This document shows, one piece after another, positions 38,133-47,781 of a DNA stretch of 64,000 bases. The DNA lies in NCBI RefSeq assembly GCF_900496975.1, contig NZ_UFQC01000029.1, positions 1-64,000 on the forward strand. The letters are read 5' to 3'. A program made the position numbers and the translations under genes. Position 1 is the first letter of the stretch; every line of letters starts with the position of its first letter. The stretch comes from Achromobacter veterisilvae. Its GTDB lineage: Bacteria; Pseudomonadota; Gammaproteobacteria; Burkholderiales; Burkholderiaceae_B. The notes beneath the pieces were generated by a model. That model did not search any database, was not told the origin of the DNA, and worked only from the letters and a program-made list of their open reading frames with translations.

Positions 38133-38870
38133 ATGCCGCAAATCCTCCCCACCGCCCAGCGCGTACTGCAAGTCTTCGAAGTCTACGCGCGGGAGCGCCG
38201 CCCCCTGACGAATTCCGAAATGGCGCGCTTCCTGGACCTGGCCGACAGCAGTTGCTCCGACCTGCTGTACACGCTGCGCCAGGCCGGATACCTGCTGCGC
38301 ACGCCGAAGTCGCGCTATTTTCATCCGACCGGCAGGCTGCTCGACGTGGCGCAGGGTATTTCGGCGGCCGATCCGCTGCAGGCCTTCGCCTCGGAGGCAC
38401 TCGAAATCCTGACCCGCCAATCGGGAGAATCCTCGATGTGCGGGCTGCTGGACGGGAACAAGGTCAAGATCTACGCCAGCCAGGAAAGCCCGCGCGCGCT
38501 GCGCTATGTCGTGCAGCCCGGCACCACCTTCGACCTGCAGGTCGCGGCGCTGGGCAAGGCGCTGCTGGGCGAGATGGACGCGGCTGAACGCGACGCGGTG
38601 ATCGACACGCTTCCGTTCGGGCACGTCACGGCAAGCAGCATCACCGACCCCGCCGCCCTGCGCGCGCAGATCGAGTCCCAACTGGAAAAGAAATACTTCC
38701 ACAGCCGCGACGAAGGCAATGAAGGCGTATCGGCCATCGGTATCGCGGGCCGCGTGGGGGCCCAGTTGACGGCCTTGTCCATCGTCGGCCCGACCCACCG
38801 CATGGACGCCAACATGGAGAAGTACATCCAGATCATCCTGGACGCGCGGACCGAATTCTTCGATTCCTGA
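38133..38870 (+). CDS. IclR-family transcriptional regulator
   Basis: 245 residues: N-terminal winged helix (about 1-70; [34 protein letters not shown] as recognition helix) and a C-terminal effector domain (about 75-245). It sits inside the plus operon between the dehydrogenase and racemase-like genes. By position it probably controls the two divergent operons, and the GGAAT/ATTCC palindrome at 33394-33425 is its best candidate site. The effector is probably a pathway acid or CoA ester. Confidence 0.88.
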   Translation: MPQILPTAQRVLQVFEVYARERRPLTNSEMARFLDLADSSCSDLLYTLRQAGYLLRTPKSRYFHPTGRLLDVAQGISAADPLQAFASEALEILTRQSGESSMCGLLDGNKVKIYASQESPRALRYVVQPGTTFDLQVAALGKALLGEMDAAERDAVIDTLPFGHVTASSITDPAALRAQIESQLEKKYFHSRDEGNEGVSAIGIAGRVGAQLTALSIVGPTHRMDANMEKYIQIILDARTEFFDS

Positions 38871-38899
38871 GCAACCCGGCACACGGAGCGGCGACAGAC

Positions 38900-40030
38900 A
38901 TGGCAGGCCCTTTGAACGGATTTACCGTGGTGGAAATGGCCGGGATAGGCCCCAGCCCATTCTGCGCCATGATGCTGGCGGACATGGGCGCGGACGTGAT
39001 CCGCATTGACCGCCTCACGCCCGGTTTCCTTGGCGGCGGAGCCACCATCATCGATCGCGGCCGCCGCACGATCGCGCTGGACATCAAGAAGCCCGGCGCA
39101 GCCGACGTCGTGCTGCGGTTGCTGGACAAGGCCGATGCGCTGCTGGAGGGATTCCGGCCGGGCGTGATGGAAAGGCTGGGCCTGGGGCCCGAGGCCTGCC
39201 TGGCGCGCAATCCGCGCCTGGTGTACGGGCGCATGACCGGCTGGGGCCAGGATGGCCCGCTGGCCCAGGCGGCCGGCCACGACCTGAACTACATCGCCCT
39301 CACCGGCGCGCTGCATGCGATGGGGCAGGCCGGCCATCCGCCCGCGCCGCCCCTGCACCTGGTCGGCGACATGGGCGGCGGCGCCATGATGCTGGCCTTC
39401 GGCGTGCTTTGCGGCCTGCTCGAAGCCGGCCGCACCGGCAAGGGACAGGTGGTGGACGCGGCGATCTGCGACGGCGCCTCGCTCCTGGCCAGCGCCTACC
39501 ACGGCAAGCTGCGCAGCGGCGACTGGATCAACCGGCGCCAGTCCAACATGCTGGACGGCGGCGCCCATTTCTATGGCTGCTACACCTGCGCCGACGGCAG
39601 GTACGTCTCGATCGGCGCGATCGAGCCGCAGTTCTACCGCCAGTTGCTGGAACTGTGCGGTATCGAAGACCCTGACTTCGAGCGGCAATGGGACCGCGCG
39701 CAGTGGCCCCTGCTGCGCGGCAAGCTCGAGCGGCTCATCGCCAGCCGCACCCGGGACCAATGGTGCGCGCTGCTGGAGGGCACGGATGCCTGCTTCGCGC
39801 CCGTGCTCGACTTCGAGGAAGCGCCGCGGCATCCGCACAACCAGGCCCGCGGCGGCTTCATCGAAACCGGCGGCGTCGTCCATCCGGCGCCCGCGCCGCG
39901 GTTTTCGCGCACGCCGGGACAGGCCCGCCCGGTTCCCGCGCCCGGCGAGCACACGGAAACGCTGCTGGCCGAACTGGGGTTCGCGGACGCCGACATCCGG
40001 GCCTTGCGCGAACGCGGCGCCATCGCCTGA
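38900..40030 (+). CDS. CaiB/BaiF (class III) family protein, alpha-methylacyl-CoA racemase-like
   Basis: 376 residues. [20 protein letters not shown] and [18 protein letters not shown] match alpha-methylacyl-CoA racemases better than CoA transferases. [15 protein letters not shown] places His127 and VGDMGGG places Asp157, positions equivalent to the His/Asp catalytic pair of the mycobacterial racemase. Such an enzyme epimerises the C2 methyl of branched acyl-CoAs so that dehydrogenases can act. A CoA-transferase role is the alternative. Confidence 0.82.
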   Translation: MAGPLNGFTVVEMAGIGPSPFCAMMLADMGADVIRIDRLTPGFLGGGATIIDRGRRTIALDIKKPGAADVVLRLLDKADALLEGFRPGVMERLGLGPEACLARNPRLVYGRMTGWGQDGPLAQAAGHDLNYIALTGALHAMGQAGHPPAPPLHLVGDMGGGAMMLAFGVLCGLLEAGRTGKGQVVDAAICDGASLLASAYHGKLRSGDWINRRQSNMLDGGAHFYGCYTCADGRYVSIGAIEPQFYRQLLELCGIEDPDFERQWDRAQWPLLRGKLERLIASRTRDQWCALLEGTDACFAPVLDFEEAPRHPHNQARGGFIETGGVVHPAPAPRFSRTPGQARPVPAPGEHTETLLAELGFADADIRALRERGAIA

Positions 40031-40109
40031 GGCCATGGCGCCAGCTTCAGCCCGGCCTCGGGTCCCGCGGCCGGGTCATCATGGGAACGAAGACATGGAG
40101 ACGAATCCG

Positions 40110-40922
40110 ATGCAATCCAGCCCAAGCGAGTTCAAGACCCTGCTCTATTCCGTGGAAGGCGGCGTCGCCACCCTCACCCTGAACCGGCCTGCCCGGAAAA
40201 ACGCGCTCGACATGGAAATGCGCGAAGAGCTGGCCCAGGCCGTCGGCGCAATCCGGCGCGACCGCGGCGTGAAAGTCCTGATCCTGGGCGGCGCCGGCGG
40301 CGCGTTCTGCGCGGGCGGCGACATCGCCACAATGGATTCCGGCGCCTCGGCCGAAGCGGCGCGGGAGCGCATGGCCGCCCTCCTCCTGACGATAGAGGAA
40401 CTGATCACGCTGGATCGGCCGGTGATCGCCAAGGTCGACGGTCCGGCCTATGGCGCCGGGTTGGGCCTGGCCTTGACCGCCGACCTGATCCTGGCGTCGC
40501 CGCGGGCGCGGTTCTGCCTGTCGTTCCTGCGGCTGGGCGCCATTCCCGACTGCGCCACCCTCTACACCCTGCCGCGCATCGTGGGCGTGCAGCGGGCCAA
40601 GGAGCTCGCCTTTTCCACGCGGGAATTCCAGGCCCGGGAGGCAAAGGATATGGGCATCGTGTTCGAGATCCAGGCGCAGGACCGGATCGACGAGCGCGCG
40701 CGACAACTCGCGCTGTCCATGGCCGAGCTTCCGGCCGTCGCGCTATCGCTGACCAAGCGCGGCCTGAACGCATCGCTCAATAGCGACCTGAACACAATGC
40801 TGGATCTGGAAGCCGCCGGCCAGGGCGTGGCGCGCTCCACCGACTACCATCGCATCGCGGCTCGCCGCTATCTGGACAAGGCGCCGCAGCAATTCCAATG
40901 GCCGGCGGCGCAAGACGCGTAG
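40110..40922 (+). CDS. Enoyl-CoA hydratase/isomerase (crotonase family, PaaG-like)
   Basis: 270 residues (275 if the ATG at 40095 is used; GGAG is better placed for 40110). VATLTLNRPARKNALDMEMR and GGAGGAFCAGGDIATMDSGA form the CoA-binding and oxyanion sites. FLRLGAIPDCATLYTLPRIV has Asp where classical hydratases have Glu, as in PaaG-type isomerases; so isomerase activity is at least as likely as hydration. Last gene of the plus operon. Confidence 0.87.
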   Translation: MQSSPSEFKTLLYSVEGGVATLTLNRPARKNALDMEMREELAQAVGAIRRDRGVKVLILGGAGGAFCAGGDIATMDSGASAEAARERMAALLLTIEELITLDRPVIAKVDGPAYGAGLGLALTADLILASPRARFCLSFLRLGAIPDCATLYTLPRIVGVQRAKELAFSTREFQAREAKDMGIVFEIQAQDRIDERARQLALSMAELPAVALSLTKRGLNASLNSDLNTMLDLEAAGQGVARSTDYHRIAARRYLDKAPQQFQWPAAQDA

Positions 40923-40950
40923 GCGCGCGCCGCCGCCGCGACGCGGTTTG

Positions 40951-41370
40951 CTACCCGGCGCGGTTGCCGAACAGGCCCGACAACGAAGCCAGCAGGTCAG
41001 CCGGATTGAACTGCGGGTTGGCCGGGACCGCGCCGTCGGGCGTGACCTTGTCCACCAACTGCGGCAGCAGCGAGGACAGCGAGCCGAGCACGGAATCCGT
41101 GTCCTGGCCGGTCTTGGCGGCCAGCTCGCTCACGACGCCCGGGTCCAGCACGGAACCGAGCTGGTCGGCGCTGACGGGCAGGTTCTGGCCCGTGCCCACC
41201 CACGACGCCACGATCTCGCTCAAGCCGCCCTTCTGGAAGCTGGCGATCAGGCCGGAAAGGCCGCCCGGATATTTGTTCAATTGCTCGATCAGCGCGGGCA
41301 ACAGCGACGCCGAACCCCCTTGCTGACCGCCGCCGGCCATCGAGGCCAAGGTATCCAATAGGCTCATCAT
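40951..41370 (-). CDS. YidB family protein (DUF937)
   Basis: 139 residues. MMSLLDTLASMAGGGQQGGS, GGLSGLIASFQKGGLSEIVASW and SLLPQLVDKVTPDG are the conserved YidB segments. Soluble, Gly/Ser-rich, no signal peptide. Function unknown. It lies convergent to the crotonase gene, 28 bases apart. Confidence 0.88.
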   Translation of the reverse strand: MMSLLDTLASMAGGGQQGGSASLLPALIEQLNKYPGGLSGLIASFQKGGLSEIVASWVGTGQNLPVSADQLGSVLDPGVVSELAAKTGQDTDSVLGSLSSLLPQLVDKVTPDGAVPANPQFNPADLLASLSGLFGNRAG

Positions 41371-41479
41371 CGTGCTCCTGAAAAGTCGGAAAACCAGTAT
41401 AGGCCCATGTCCGGAGCCGCGCGCGCCCTCCGGCGGCCCCGGCGGCGGCGCTTTGCAAAGATTGTCTTTCGCTACCGGT

Positions 41480-42688
41480 TCAGTCCGCCCTGCCCGCCTG
41501 CAGCGCCCGCAGCGATTTCAGGCCGGCGCGGCCGTCCGGCGGCAGGCCCAGTTCGCGCTGCGCCGCCTGCAGGGCGGTCCGGGTGCGGGCGCCGATCATG
41601 CCATCGGGTTCGCCCACGTCATAGCCCCGGGCAATCAGCAGGCGCTGTAGTTCGCGCCGCTGCGCCCGCGACAGGCCCGGGTCGTCCGTCGGCCAGGCCT
41701 GGACCAGCGGCCCGGCGCCCCTCAGCCGGTCCGACAGGTGGGCAATGGCCAGGGCATAGATTTCCGCCGCGTTGTAGGAATACAGGGCGTCGAAATTGCG
41801 CGTGACCAGGAAGGCGGGGCCGCCCCTGCCCGCGGGCAGCAGCAGGCCGGCGGGCGTGTCGCCCGCCGGCAGGGGCCGGCCGTCGGCGCGCGCCACTCCC
41901 TGCCTGGCCCAGGACGACATCGGGCGCTTGTTCTTGCGGCCGGCCCCGGACGTGTCCAGGCCGGCGGGCAGCCGGACTTCGTAGCCCCAGTCCAGCGCGC
42001 CGTTCCATCCCGCGCGCTTGAGGAAGTTGGCGGTCGACGCGAGCGCGTCCGGCACGCTGTCGACCAGGTCGCGGCGGCCGTCGCCGTCGAAATCCACCGC
42101 CAGCCGCAGATAGGTCGACGGCATGAACTGGGTCTGGCCGAACGCGCCGGCCCAGGATCCCGTCAGGCGTTCGGGCGCCAGGTGTTCGTCCTGGATGATC
42201 TTCAGGGTGGCGTAGAACTCGCCCCGGAAATAGGCCTGGCGGCGGCCGAAGCAGGACAGGGTCGACAGCGAGGTCAGCAGCGGCCTGCCGCCCAGCGTGC
42301 GGCCATAGTTGCTTTCCACGCCCCAGACGGCCGCGACCGTGGCCGGATCCACGCCGTAGCGCGACGCGGCCCGGTCCAGTTCGGCCTGCCAGCGCGCCAT
42401 GCCGGCCTGGCCGTCGGCCACCCGTTCGTCGTCGACCAGGCCGGCCATGTAGTCCCAGATGGGCGTCTTGAATTCCGGTTGCGCGTCCAGCAGGCCGATC
42501 ACCGCCATGTCCGGCGCCAGGCCCGCGGTATGGGTGTCGAACGTGGCGCCCGATACGCCCGCCTTCAGCCCCGGCCCGCGCAATTGCGCCAGGCAGGCGG
42601 CGAACGGCTCGGCAGCCTGGGCCGCCGGCGCCAGCAAGGCCAGGGCGGCGCCGGCCAGCAGCGCGTCGATGCGAAGTCGTATGGCCAT
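41480..42688 (-). CDS. Lytic murein transglycosylase (MltB family) with peptidoglycan-binding domain
   Basis: 402 residues. A signal peptide (to about residue 25, APAAQA) precedes an SLT/MltB catalytic domain: AAVWGVESNYGRTLGG carries the catalytic Glu, and GSWAGAFGQTQFMPSTYLRL the substrate motif. The C-terminus (about 335-400) is a peptidoglycan-binding type 1 domain (LSRAQRRELQRLLIARGYDV). It cleaves glycan strands to anhydromuropeptides in the periplasm. It starts 4 bases after the DUF455 stop. Confidence 0.92.
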   Translation of the reverse strand: MAIRLRIDALLAGAALALLAPAAQAAEPFAACLAQLRGPGLKAGVSGATFDTHTAGLAPDMAVIGLLDAQPEFKTPIWDYMAGLVDDERVADGQAGMARWQAELDRAASRYGVDPATVAAVWGVESNYGRTLGGRPLLTSLSTLSCFGRRQAYFRGEFYATLKIIQDEHLAPERLTGSWAGAFGQTQFMPSTYLRLAVDFDGDGRRDLVDSVPDALASTANFLKRAGWNGALDWGYEVRLPAGLDTSGAGRKNKRPMSSWARQGVARADGRPLPAGDTPAGLLLPAGRGGPAFLVTRNFDALYSYNAAEIYALAIAHLSDRLRGAGPLVQAWPTDDPGLSRAQRRELQRLLIARGYDVGEPDGMIGARTRTALQAAQRELGLPPDGRAGLKSLRALQAGRAD

Positions 42689-42692
42689 GTCC

Positions 42693-43514
42693 TCACCCCT
42701 CCTGCAACGCGGCGAGTTCGGCGTCGTCGAAGCCGGCGGCGCGGCGCGCCTCCAGGTTGAACGGGCCGCGCAGGCGGGGCGCGCCGTGGCGCCGCGCCAG
42801 TTCCGCATAGCAGGCGACGGGGTCCTTGCCCGCCTGCCCGCACAGGCGCTTGTACCAGAAGTTGCCGATGGCGACGTGGCCGATCTCGTCGGCCAGGATG
42901 ATGTCGACGATGGCGGCGCTTTCCTTGTCCGCGGCGCCCGCCAGCTTGTTCCGGATCATGGGCGAGGCATCCAGGCCGCGCGCCTCCAGCGTGCGGGGCA
43001 CCAGCGCCAGGCGCGCCAGCAGGTCGTCCTGCGTCCGCTCGGCCATTTCCCACAGGCCGTTGTGGGCGGGAAAGTCGCCATAGGCGTGGCCCAGGGCCTC
43101 CAGCCGCCGCCGCAGCAGGTCGAAGTGGTGCGCTTCCTCGCGCGCGACGCGCAGCCAGTCGCGGTAGAAGGCTTCGGGCATGCCCGCGAAGCGCCACATG
43201 ATGTCCAGCGCCAGGTTCACCGCGTTGAATTCGATATGGGCCAGCGCGTGCAGCAGCGCCGCGCGCCCTTCCTGCGTGGCCATGGACCGCTGCGGGACCT
43301 GGGAAGGCGCCACCAGTTCCGGCAGCGGCGGACGGCCCGGCAGCCCGGGGGGCGGCGTGAAGGTCCGCCCGCAATCCAGCGCGGCGGCGTCGGTGATGGC
43401 CCGCACCCCGGCCAGCTTGTCCCGCCACGCCGTGGCGGCCAACGCCGCCAGCGCCAGTCCGCGCAGGCAATCCCGCCCATCCCCGCCCGCAGGCGGGACC
43501 GTCTTGATATCCAT
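42693..43514 (-). CDS. DUF455 family (ferritin-like) protein
   Basis: 273 residues. HALAHIEFNAVNLALDIMWR, VAREEAHHFDLLRRRLEAL and ILADEIGHVAIGNFWYKRL contain Glu and ExxH motifs spaced as in ferritin-like di-metal proteins. The family is widespread but of unknown function. It is probably transcribed with the downstream lytic transglycosylase gene. Confidence 0.87.
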   Translation of the reverse strand: MDIKTVPPAGGDGRDCLRGLALAALAATAWRDKLAGVRAITDAAALDCGRTFTPPPGLPGRPPLPELVAPSQVPQRSMATQEGRAALLHALAHIEFNAVNLALDIMWRFAGMPEAFYRDWLRVAREEAHHFDLLRRRLEALGHAYGDFPAHNGLWEMAERTQDDLLARLALVPRTLEARGLDASPMIRNKLAGAADKESAAIVDIILADEIGHVAIGNFWYKRLCGQAGKDPVACYAELARRHGAPRLRGPFNLEARRAAGFDDAELAALQEG

Positions 43515-43599
43515 ACTCGATCCCGTGCCGGGGCGCGCCCCGAGGAAAAACCGCGGCGGTTTCAGCGCCGCGCAATCACGGAGACTTTATCATTCGCGG

Positions 43600-44736
43600 A
43601 TGGATTCCCTGAGCCTGACCGTAGAAACCGACCTGTCCCGCATCGACGCCCTGCAATGGGACGCGCTGGCGGGCGACCAGCCCTTCTTGCGCCATGCATT
43701 CCTGCGCGCGCTGCACGAAACCGGCTGCGCCACGCCGGAAACCGGATGGGCGCCGCACTATCTGGCGCTCTGGCGGGACGAGACGCTGGCCGCCGCGGCC
43801 CCGCTCTACCTGAAGTCGCATTCGCGCGGCGAATACGTGTTCGATTACGCCTGGGCCGACGCCTTCCAGCGCCACGGGCTGCGCTATTACCCCAAGCTGC
43901 TGTCGGCCATCCCGTTCACCCCCGTGACCGGCCCCCGGCTTCTGGCGCGCACCGACGAAGACCGCGACACGCTGGTGCGCGGGCTGGTCGCCTTCGCGGA
44001 ACAGATCCAGGTGTCGTCGCTGCACCTGCTGTTTCCCGCGGATGCCGATATGCGCGCCCTGCGCGAGGCCGGCTTCATGATCCGGGAAAGCGTGCAGTTC
44101 CACTGGACCAACCCGGGCTACGCCGACTTCGACGCCTTTCTCGCCGCCATGAGCCACGACAAGCGCAAGAAGATCCGGCAGGACCGCAAGAAGGTCGCCG
44201 CGGCCGGGCTGTCGTACCGCTGGCTGCGCGGCGTGGAGATCGGCGAGGCCGAACTCGGTTTCTTCTATGAATGCTATTGCCGCACCTATTTCAGCCACGG
44301 CAACCCGCCCTATCTGAGCCGCGATTTCTTCCAGCGGGCGCACCGCGAACAGGCCGAGGCCTTCGTGCTGATCCTGGCCGAGCGCGACGGCCGGCCGGTG
44401 GCGGCGGCGCTGAACCTGGCGGGAGGCGATGCGCTCTACGGCCGCTACTGGGGCGCGACCGAATACGTGCCGGGGCTGCATTTCGAGACCTGCTACATGC
44501 AGGCCATCGCCTATTGCATCGCGCACGGCATCGCGCGCTTCGAAGGCGGCGCCCAGGGCGAGCACAAAATGGCGCGCGGGCTCCTGCCCACGCCCACCTG
44601 GTCCGCGCACTGGGTCGCCCACCCCGGATTCGCGGACGCGATCCGGACGTTCCTGGACGAGGAAACGGCGGCGGTGGCGGACTACCTGGACGAACTGGAG
44701 GCGCACACCCCGTTCAAGCGGCCCGCCGAAGGCTAG
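43600..44736 (+). CDS. FemAB/GNAT-like acyltransferase (DUF482)
   Basis: 378 residues of the peptidogalycan biosynthesis/FemAB-like DUF482 family. YVFDYAWADAFQRHGLRYYP, then PFTPVTGPRLLA and MSHDKRKKIRQDRKKVAAAG, and near the end RFEGGAQGEHKMARGLLP, are family signatures. The fold is a GNAT duplication. Substrate unknown. It is divergent from the DUF455 gene. Confidence 0.85.
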   Translation: MDSLSLTVETDLSRIDALQWDALAGDQPFLRHAFLRALHETGCATPETGWAPHYLALWRDETLAAAAPLYLKSHSRGEYVFDYAWADAFQRHGLRYYPKLLSAIPFTPVTGPRLLARTDEDRDTLVRGLVAFAEQIQVSSLHLLFPADADMRALREAGFMIRESVQFHWTNPGYADFDAFLAAMSHDKRKKIRQDRKKVAAAGLSYRWLRGVEIGEAELGFFYECYCRTYFSHGNPPYLSRDFFQRAHREQAEAFVLILAERDGRPVAAALNLAGGDALYGRYWGATEYVPGLHFETCYMQAIAYCIAHGIARFEGGAQGEHKMARGLLPTPTWSAHWVAHPGFADAIRTFLDEETAAVADYLDELEAHTPFKRPAEG

Positions 44737-44746
44737 CGGCGCAGGC

Positions 44747-45217
44747 CTACAGAAAGTGGTCGAGCAGCCTGCGGCTGTGCTTGTCCAGCGACTGGATGTC
44801 GCGCACCAGATAGAAAATGCCGTGGCTGTCCGCGATCAGCAGCGTCTGCGGGCTGAGGCGGCGGATATCTTCTTCGCCGCGCAGCGTGAACGACGTGGGG
44901 CCCCGGTCGGTATCGACCTTCCAGGTGCTGGGCGTGGCGAACGTGGACACGCTGGCCAGCCTGCGGATCTCGGGCATGAATTCCCGGCTCGCCAGCTCTT
45001 CCTCGATCAGCGCCCGCTGCGGCGCCGGCACGTCGGACAGGTGCTCGATCCAGGCCAGTTCGCGCCCGTCGCCGGTCACCAGCGACAGGCCTCGGCCCGC
45101 CTCGCTGATCGGGAATGCGCGCACGGGGATGACCCCCTCGTGAATATCGCCGTCGGCGGATTGGAATTCCAGACGCCCGAAGGCGTTGCGGCGCAACTGA
45201 AAGGACGGCAAGGTCAT
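44747..45217 (-). CDS. DUF1854 protein of the cyanophycin locus
   Basis: 156 residues. RRNAFGRLEFQSADGD, VRAFPISEAGRGLSLVTGDG and LIADSHGIFYLVRDIQSLDK are the visible conserved blocks. No signal peptide or membrane segment. DUF1854 proteins are known to accompany an ABC exporter next to cyanophycin genes. Here the gene follows that exporter gene by 21 bases on the same strand. Function unknown; it may be a soluble partner of the exporter. Confidence 0.85.
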   Translation of the reverse strand: MTLPSFQLRRNAFGRLEFQSADGDIHEGVIPVRAFPISEAGRGLSLVTGDGRELAWIEHLSDVPAPQRALIEEELASREFMPEIRRLASVSTFATPSTWKVDTDRGPTSFTLRGEEDIRRLSPQTLLIADSHGIFYLVRDIQSLDKHSRRLLDHFL

Positions 45218-45238
45218 GACGATAATCCGGGTTCCGCG

Positions 45239-47524
45239 TCAGGCCACGGCGGCCATGTCTTCGCTGCCCGACGCTTGCGCGTCGGCCTCGGCCTGGCGCG
45301 CCTGCGCCTGGTAGAGCCGATAGTAGGCGCCTTCCCGGGCCATGAGCGCTTCGTGCGGCCCCTGCTCGACGATCTGGCCGCGATCCAGCACCACTAGGCG
45401 GTCCGCCTTGCGCAGCGTACTCAGGCGGTGGGCGATGGCGATCGTGGTGCGTCCGCGCACCAGGTTGTCCAGCGCCTTCTGGATTTCCTTTTCGGTCGTG
45501 GTGTCCACCGACGAGGTGGCCTCGTCCAGGATCAGGATGCGCGGATCGATCAGCAGCGCGCGCGCGATCGAGATGCGCTGGCGTTCGCCGCCGGACAGCG
45601 CCTGGCCGCGTTCGCCGACCAGCGAGTCGTAGCCGTGGGGCAGCCGCAGGATGAATTCGTGGGCGTGCGCGGCGCGCGCCGCCGCCACGATCTCGTCGCG
45701 CGTGGCTTCGGGCTTGCCGTAGGCGATGTTCTCGGCAATGGTGCCGAAGAACAGGAACGGCTCTTGCAGCACCAGCCCGATGTTGCGCCGGTAGTCGGCC
45801 ACGCGCACCGAACGGATGTCGGCGCCGTCCACCAGCACCGCGCCTTCGGACACGTCGTAGAAACGGCAGATCAGGTTAATCAGGGTGCTCTTGCCCGAGC
45901 CGCTGTGGCCCACCAGGCCGATCATCTCGCCCGGGGCGATGTTCAGGTTCAGGCCGCGGATGACCTGGCGGTTGCCGTAGCGGAAACCCACGTCGCGCAG
46001 TTCGATGCGGCCGTTGACTTGCGGCAGCCTGGCGGGATTCTGCGGCTCCGGCACGCTGGACACGTGGTCGAGGATGTCGAAGATGCGCTTGGCGCCGGCG
46101 GCCGCTTTTTGCGTGACCGACACGATGCGGCTCATCGAATCCAGGCGCATGTAGAAGCGCCCGATATAGGCCAGGAAGGCGGCCAGCACGCCGACGGTGA
46201 TCTGCTTCTGCGACACCTGCCAGATGCCGAAGATCCACACCACCAGCAGGCCGACTTCGGTCAGCAGCGTGACGGTGGGCGAGAACAGCGACCAGGTGGT
46301 GTTGACGCGATCGTTGACTTCCAGGTTGCGGTTGTTGGCCTCGCGAAAGCGCGCGACCTCGCGCTTTTCCTGCGCGAACGCCTTGACCACCCGGATGCCG
46401 GGAATCGTGTCGGCCAGCACATTGGTGATCTCGGACCAGATGCGATCGACCTTTTCGAACCCGTGGCGCAGCCGGTCGCGCACGGCGTGGATCATCCAGA
46501 TGATGAAGGGCAGCGGCACCAGCGTGACCAGCGCCAGCCATGGGTTGATGGATATCAGGATGATCGCCGTCATCGCGATCATCAGGATGTCGGTGGCGAA
46601 ATCCAGCAGGTGCAGCGACAGGAATACGCAGATGCGGTCGGTTTCGCTGCCGATGCGCGAGATCAGGTCGCCGGTGCGCTTGCCGCCGAAATACTCCAGC
46701 GACAACTGCTGCAAGTGTTCGTACGTGGTGGTGCGCAGGTCTGCGCCGATGCGCTCGCTGACCCAGGCCAGGATGTAGGTCCGGGCCCAGCCCAGCCCCC
46801 AGGCCAGGAACGCCGACGCCAGCAGGCCGCCCAGGTAGAGGCGGACCTTGTCGTAGTCGATGGGCGCGCCGTTCTGGAACGGGATCAGCACGTCGTCCAT
46901 CAGCGGCATGGTCAGGTACGGCGGCACCAGGGTGGCCGCCGTGCCCATCAGGGTCAGCAGGAACCCGGCCAGCAGGGGGCCGCGGTAGGGCCGCGCGAAG
47001 CGCCACAGGCGCAGCAGCGCCCAGGTGGTCGAGGGCGCCGCCTGTTCCTGGTTGCAGGCGGGGCACTCTTCCGCGCCCGCCGGAATAACGTTATTGCAAA
47101 TCGTGCAGTGGCGTTCCGCCGGTTCCTCGGCCCGCAGGCCGGACAGGCGGATGGCCTGCTGGGTTTCGAACTGGGCCAGCAGGCGCAGCGCGGCCGGGTT
47201 GCGGGCCAGGGTGAAACGCCACACGCCCAGGCGGGCGGCGTCGTCGTGCAATTCCAGCAGCGCGGCGCCGGCGTGGTCGGTCAGGCTGAGCTTTAATTGG
47301 GGGCCATATACCCAGGATTCCCAGCCGGCATCGTCGGGGCGGCGGGCGAGCAAGCGGCGGTCGGTGGCGGCGACCAGGCCCGGTTGGAACTTCAACCGCT
47401 GATCCAGGTCTATTTCAACCCAGGCCAGCAGTGTTTCGCCATCGGCCAGTTCGGCGCGGATTTCATCCCGCCAGCGGGCAGGAAAGGCTTCGGCAAGGCC
47501 GGAAAGCAGGTGTGGTTTTTTCAT
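45239..47524 (-). CDS. Cyanophycin-locus ABC transporter with N-terminal PH-like and zinc-ribbon regions
   Basis: 761 residues, about 150 longer than ordinary exporter half-transporters. Residues 1-135 form a PH/GRAM-like beta region (LLAWVEIDLDQRLKF, LVAATDRRLLARR). A zinc ribbon follows (CTICNNVIPAGAEECPACNQ, about 141-160). Then come a six-helix type-I exporter domain (about 180-480) and an ATPase domain with GLVGHSGSGKST, LSGGERQRISIARALL and ILILDEATSSVD. It probably acts as a homodimer in the inner membrane. Its gene is divergent from the synthetases; the transported compound is unknown. Confidence 0.88.
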   Translation of the reverse strand: MKKPHLLSGLAEAFPARWRDEIRAELADGETLLAWVEIDLDQRLKFQPGLVAATDRRLLARRPDDAGWESWVYGPQLKLSLTDHAGAALLELHDDAARLGVWRFTLARNPAALRLLAQFETQQAIRLSGLRAEEPAERHCTICNNVIPAGAEECPACNQEQAAPSTTWALLRLWRFARPYRGPLLAGFLLTLMGTAATLVPPYLTMPLMDDVLIPFQNGAPIDYDKVRLYLGGLLASAFLAWGLGWARTYILAWVSERIGADLRTTTYEHLQQLSLEYFGGKRTGDLISRIGSETDRICVFLSLHLLDFATDILMIAMTAIILISINPWLALVTLVPLPFIIWMIHAVRDRLRHGFEKVDRIWSEITNVLADTIPGIRVVKAFAQEKREVARFREANNRNLEVNDRVNTTWSLFSPTVTLLTEVGLLVVWIFGIWQVSQKQITVGVLAAFLAYIGRFYMRLDSMSRIVSVTQKAAAGAKRIFDILDHVSSVPEPQNPARLPQVNGRIELRDVGFRYGNRQVIRGLNLNIAPGEMIGLVGHSGSGKSTLINLICRFYDVSEGAVLVDGADIRSVRVADYRRNIGLVLQEPFLFFGTIAENIAYGKPEATRDEIVAAARAAHAHEFILRLPHGYDSLVGERGQALSGGERQRISIARALLIDPRILILDEATSSVDTTTEKEIQKALDNLVRGRTTIAIAHRLSTLRKADRLVVLDRGQIVEQGPHEALMAREGAYYRLYQAQARQAEADAQASGSEDMAAVA

Positions 47525-47781
47525 TGGTACGCATACCGGGCCAGGACTCTGCCCTACTAGGCAACCGGTTCGCCACCGGGAGGCGGGAAACGTGTCCCTT
47601 CCTTACAACACAACGAGTTCACGCCTTGAAGGCGTCGTATAGTATCAGCCGATTTTTCTAATTAGGAATATCTGGGATCCCCCACTCGTTGGCATTATTC
47701 TAAAGTCGCAACCCCAATAAATTCGCGGTCTTGCATAGGGGCGTCCGCGCGTGCCAACCTGCTTCTTCAGCAAATTAAAAC

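Noticed and set aside
47525..47781. TATAGT at 47638-47643 as the cph promoter
   Set aside because: No acceptable -35 at 16-18 bases; the divergent gap surely holds promoters but none can be assigned by eye.
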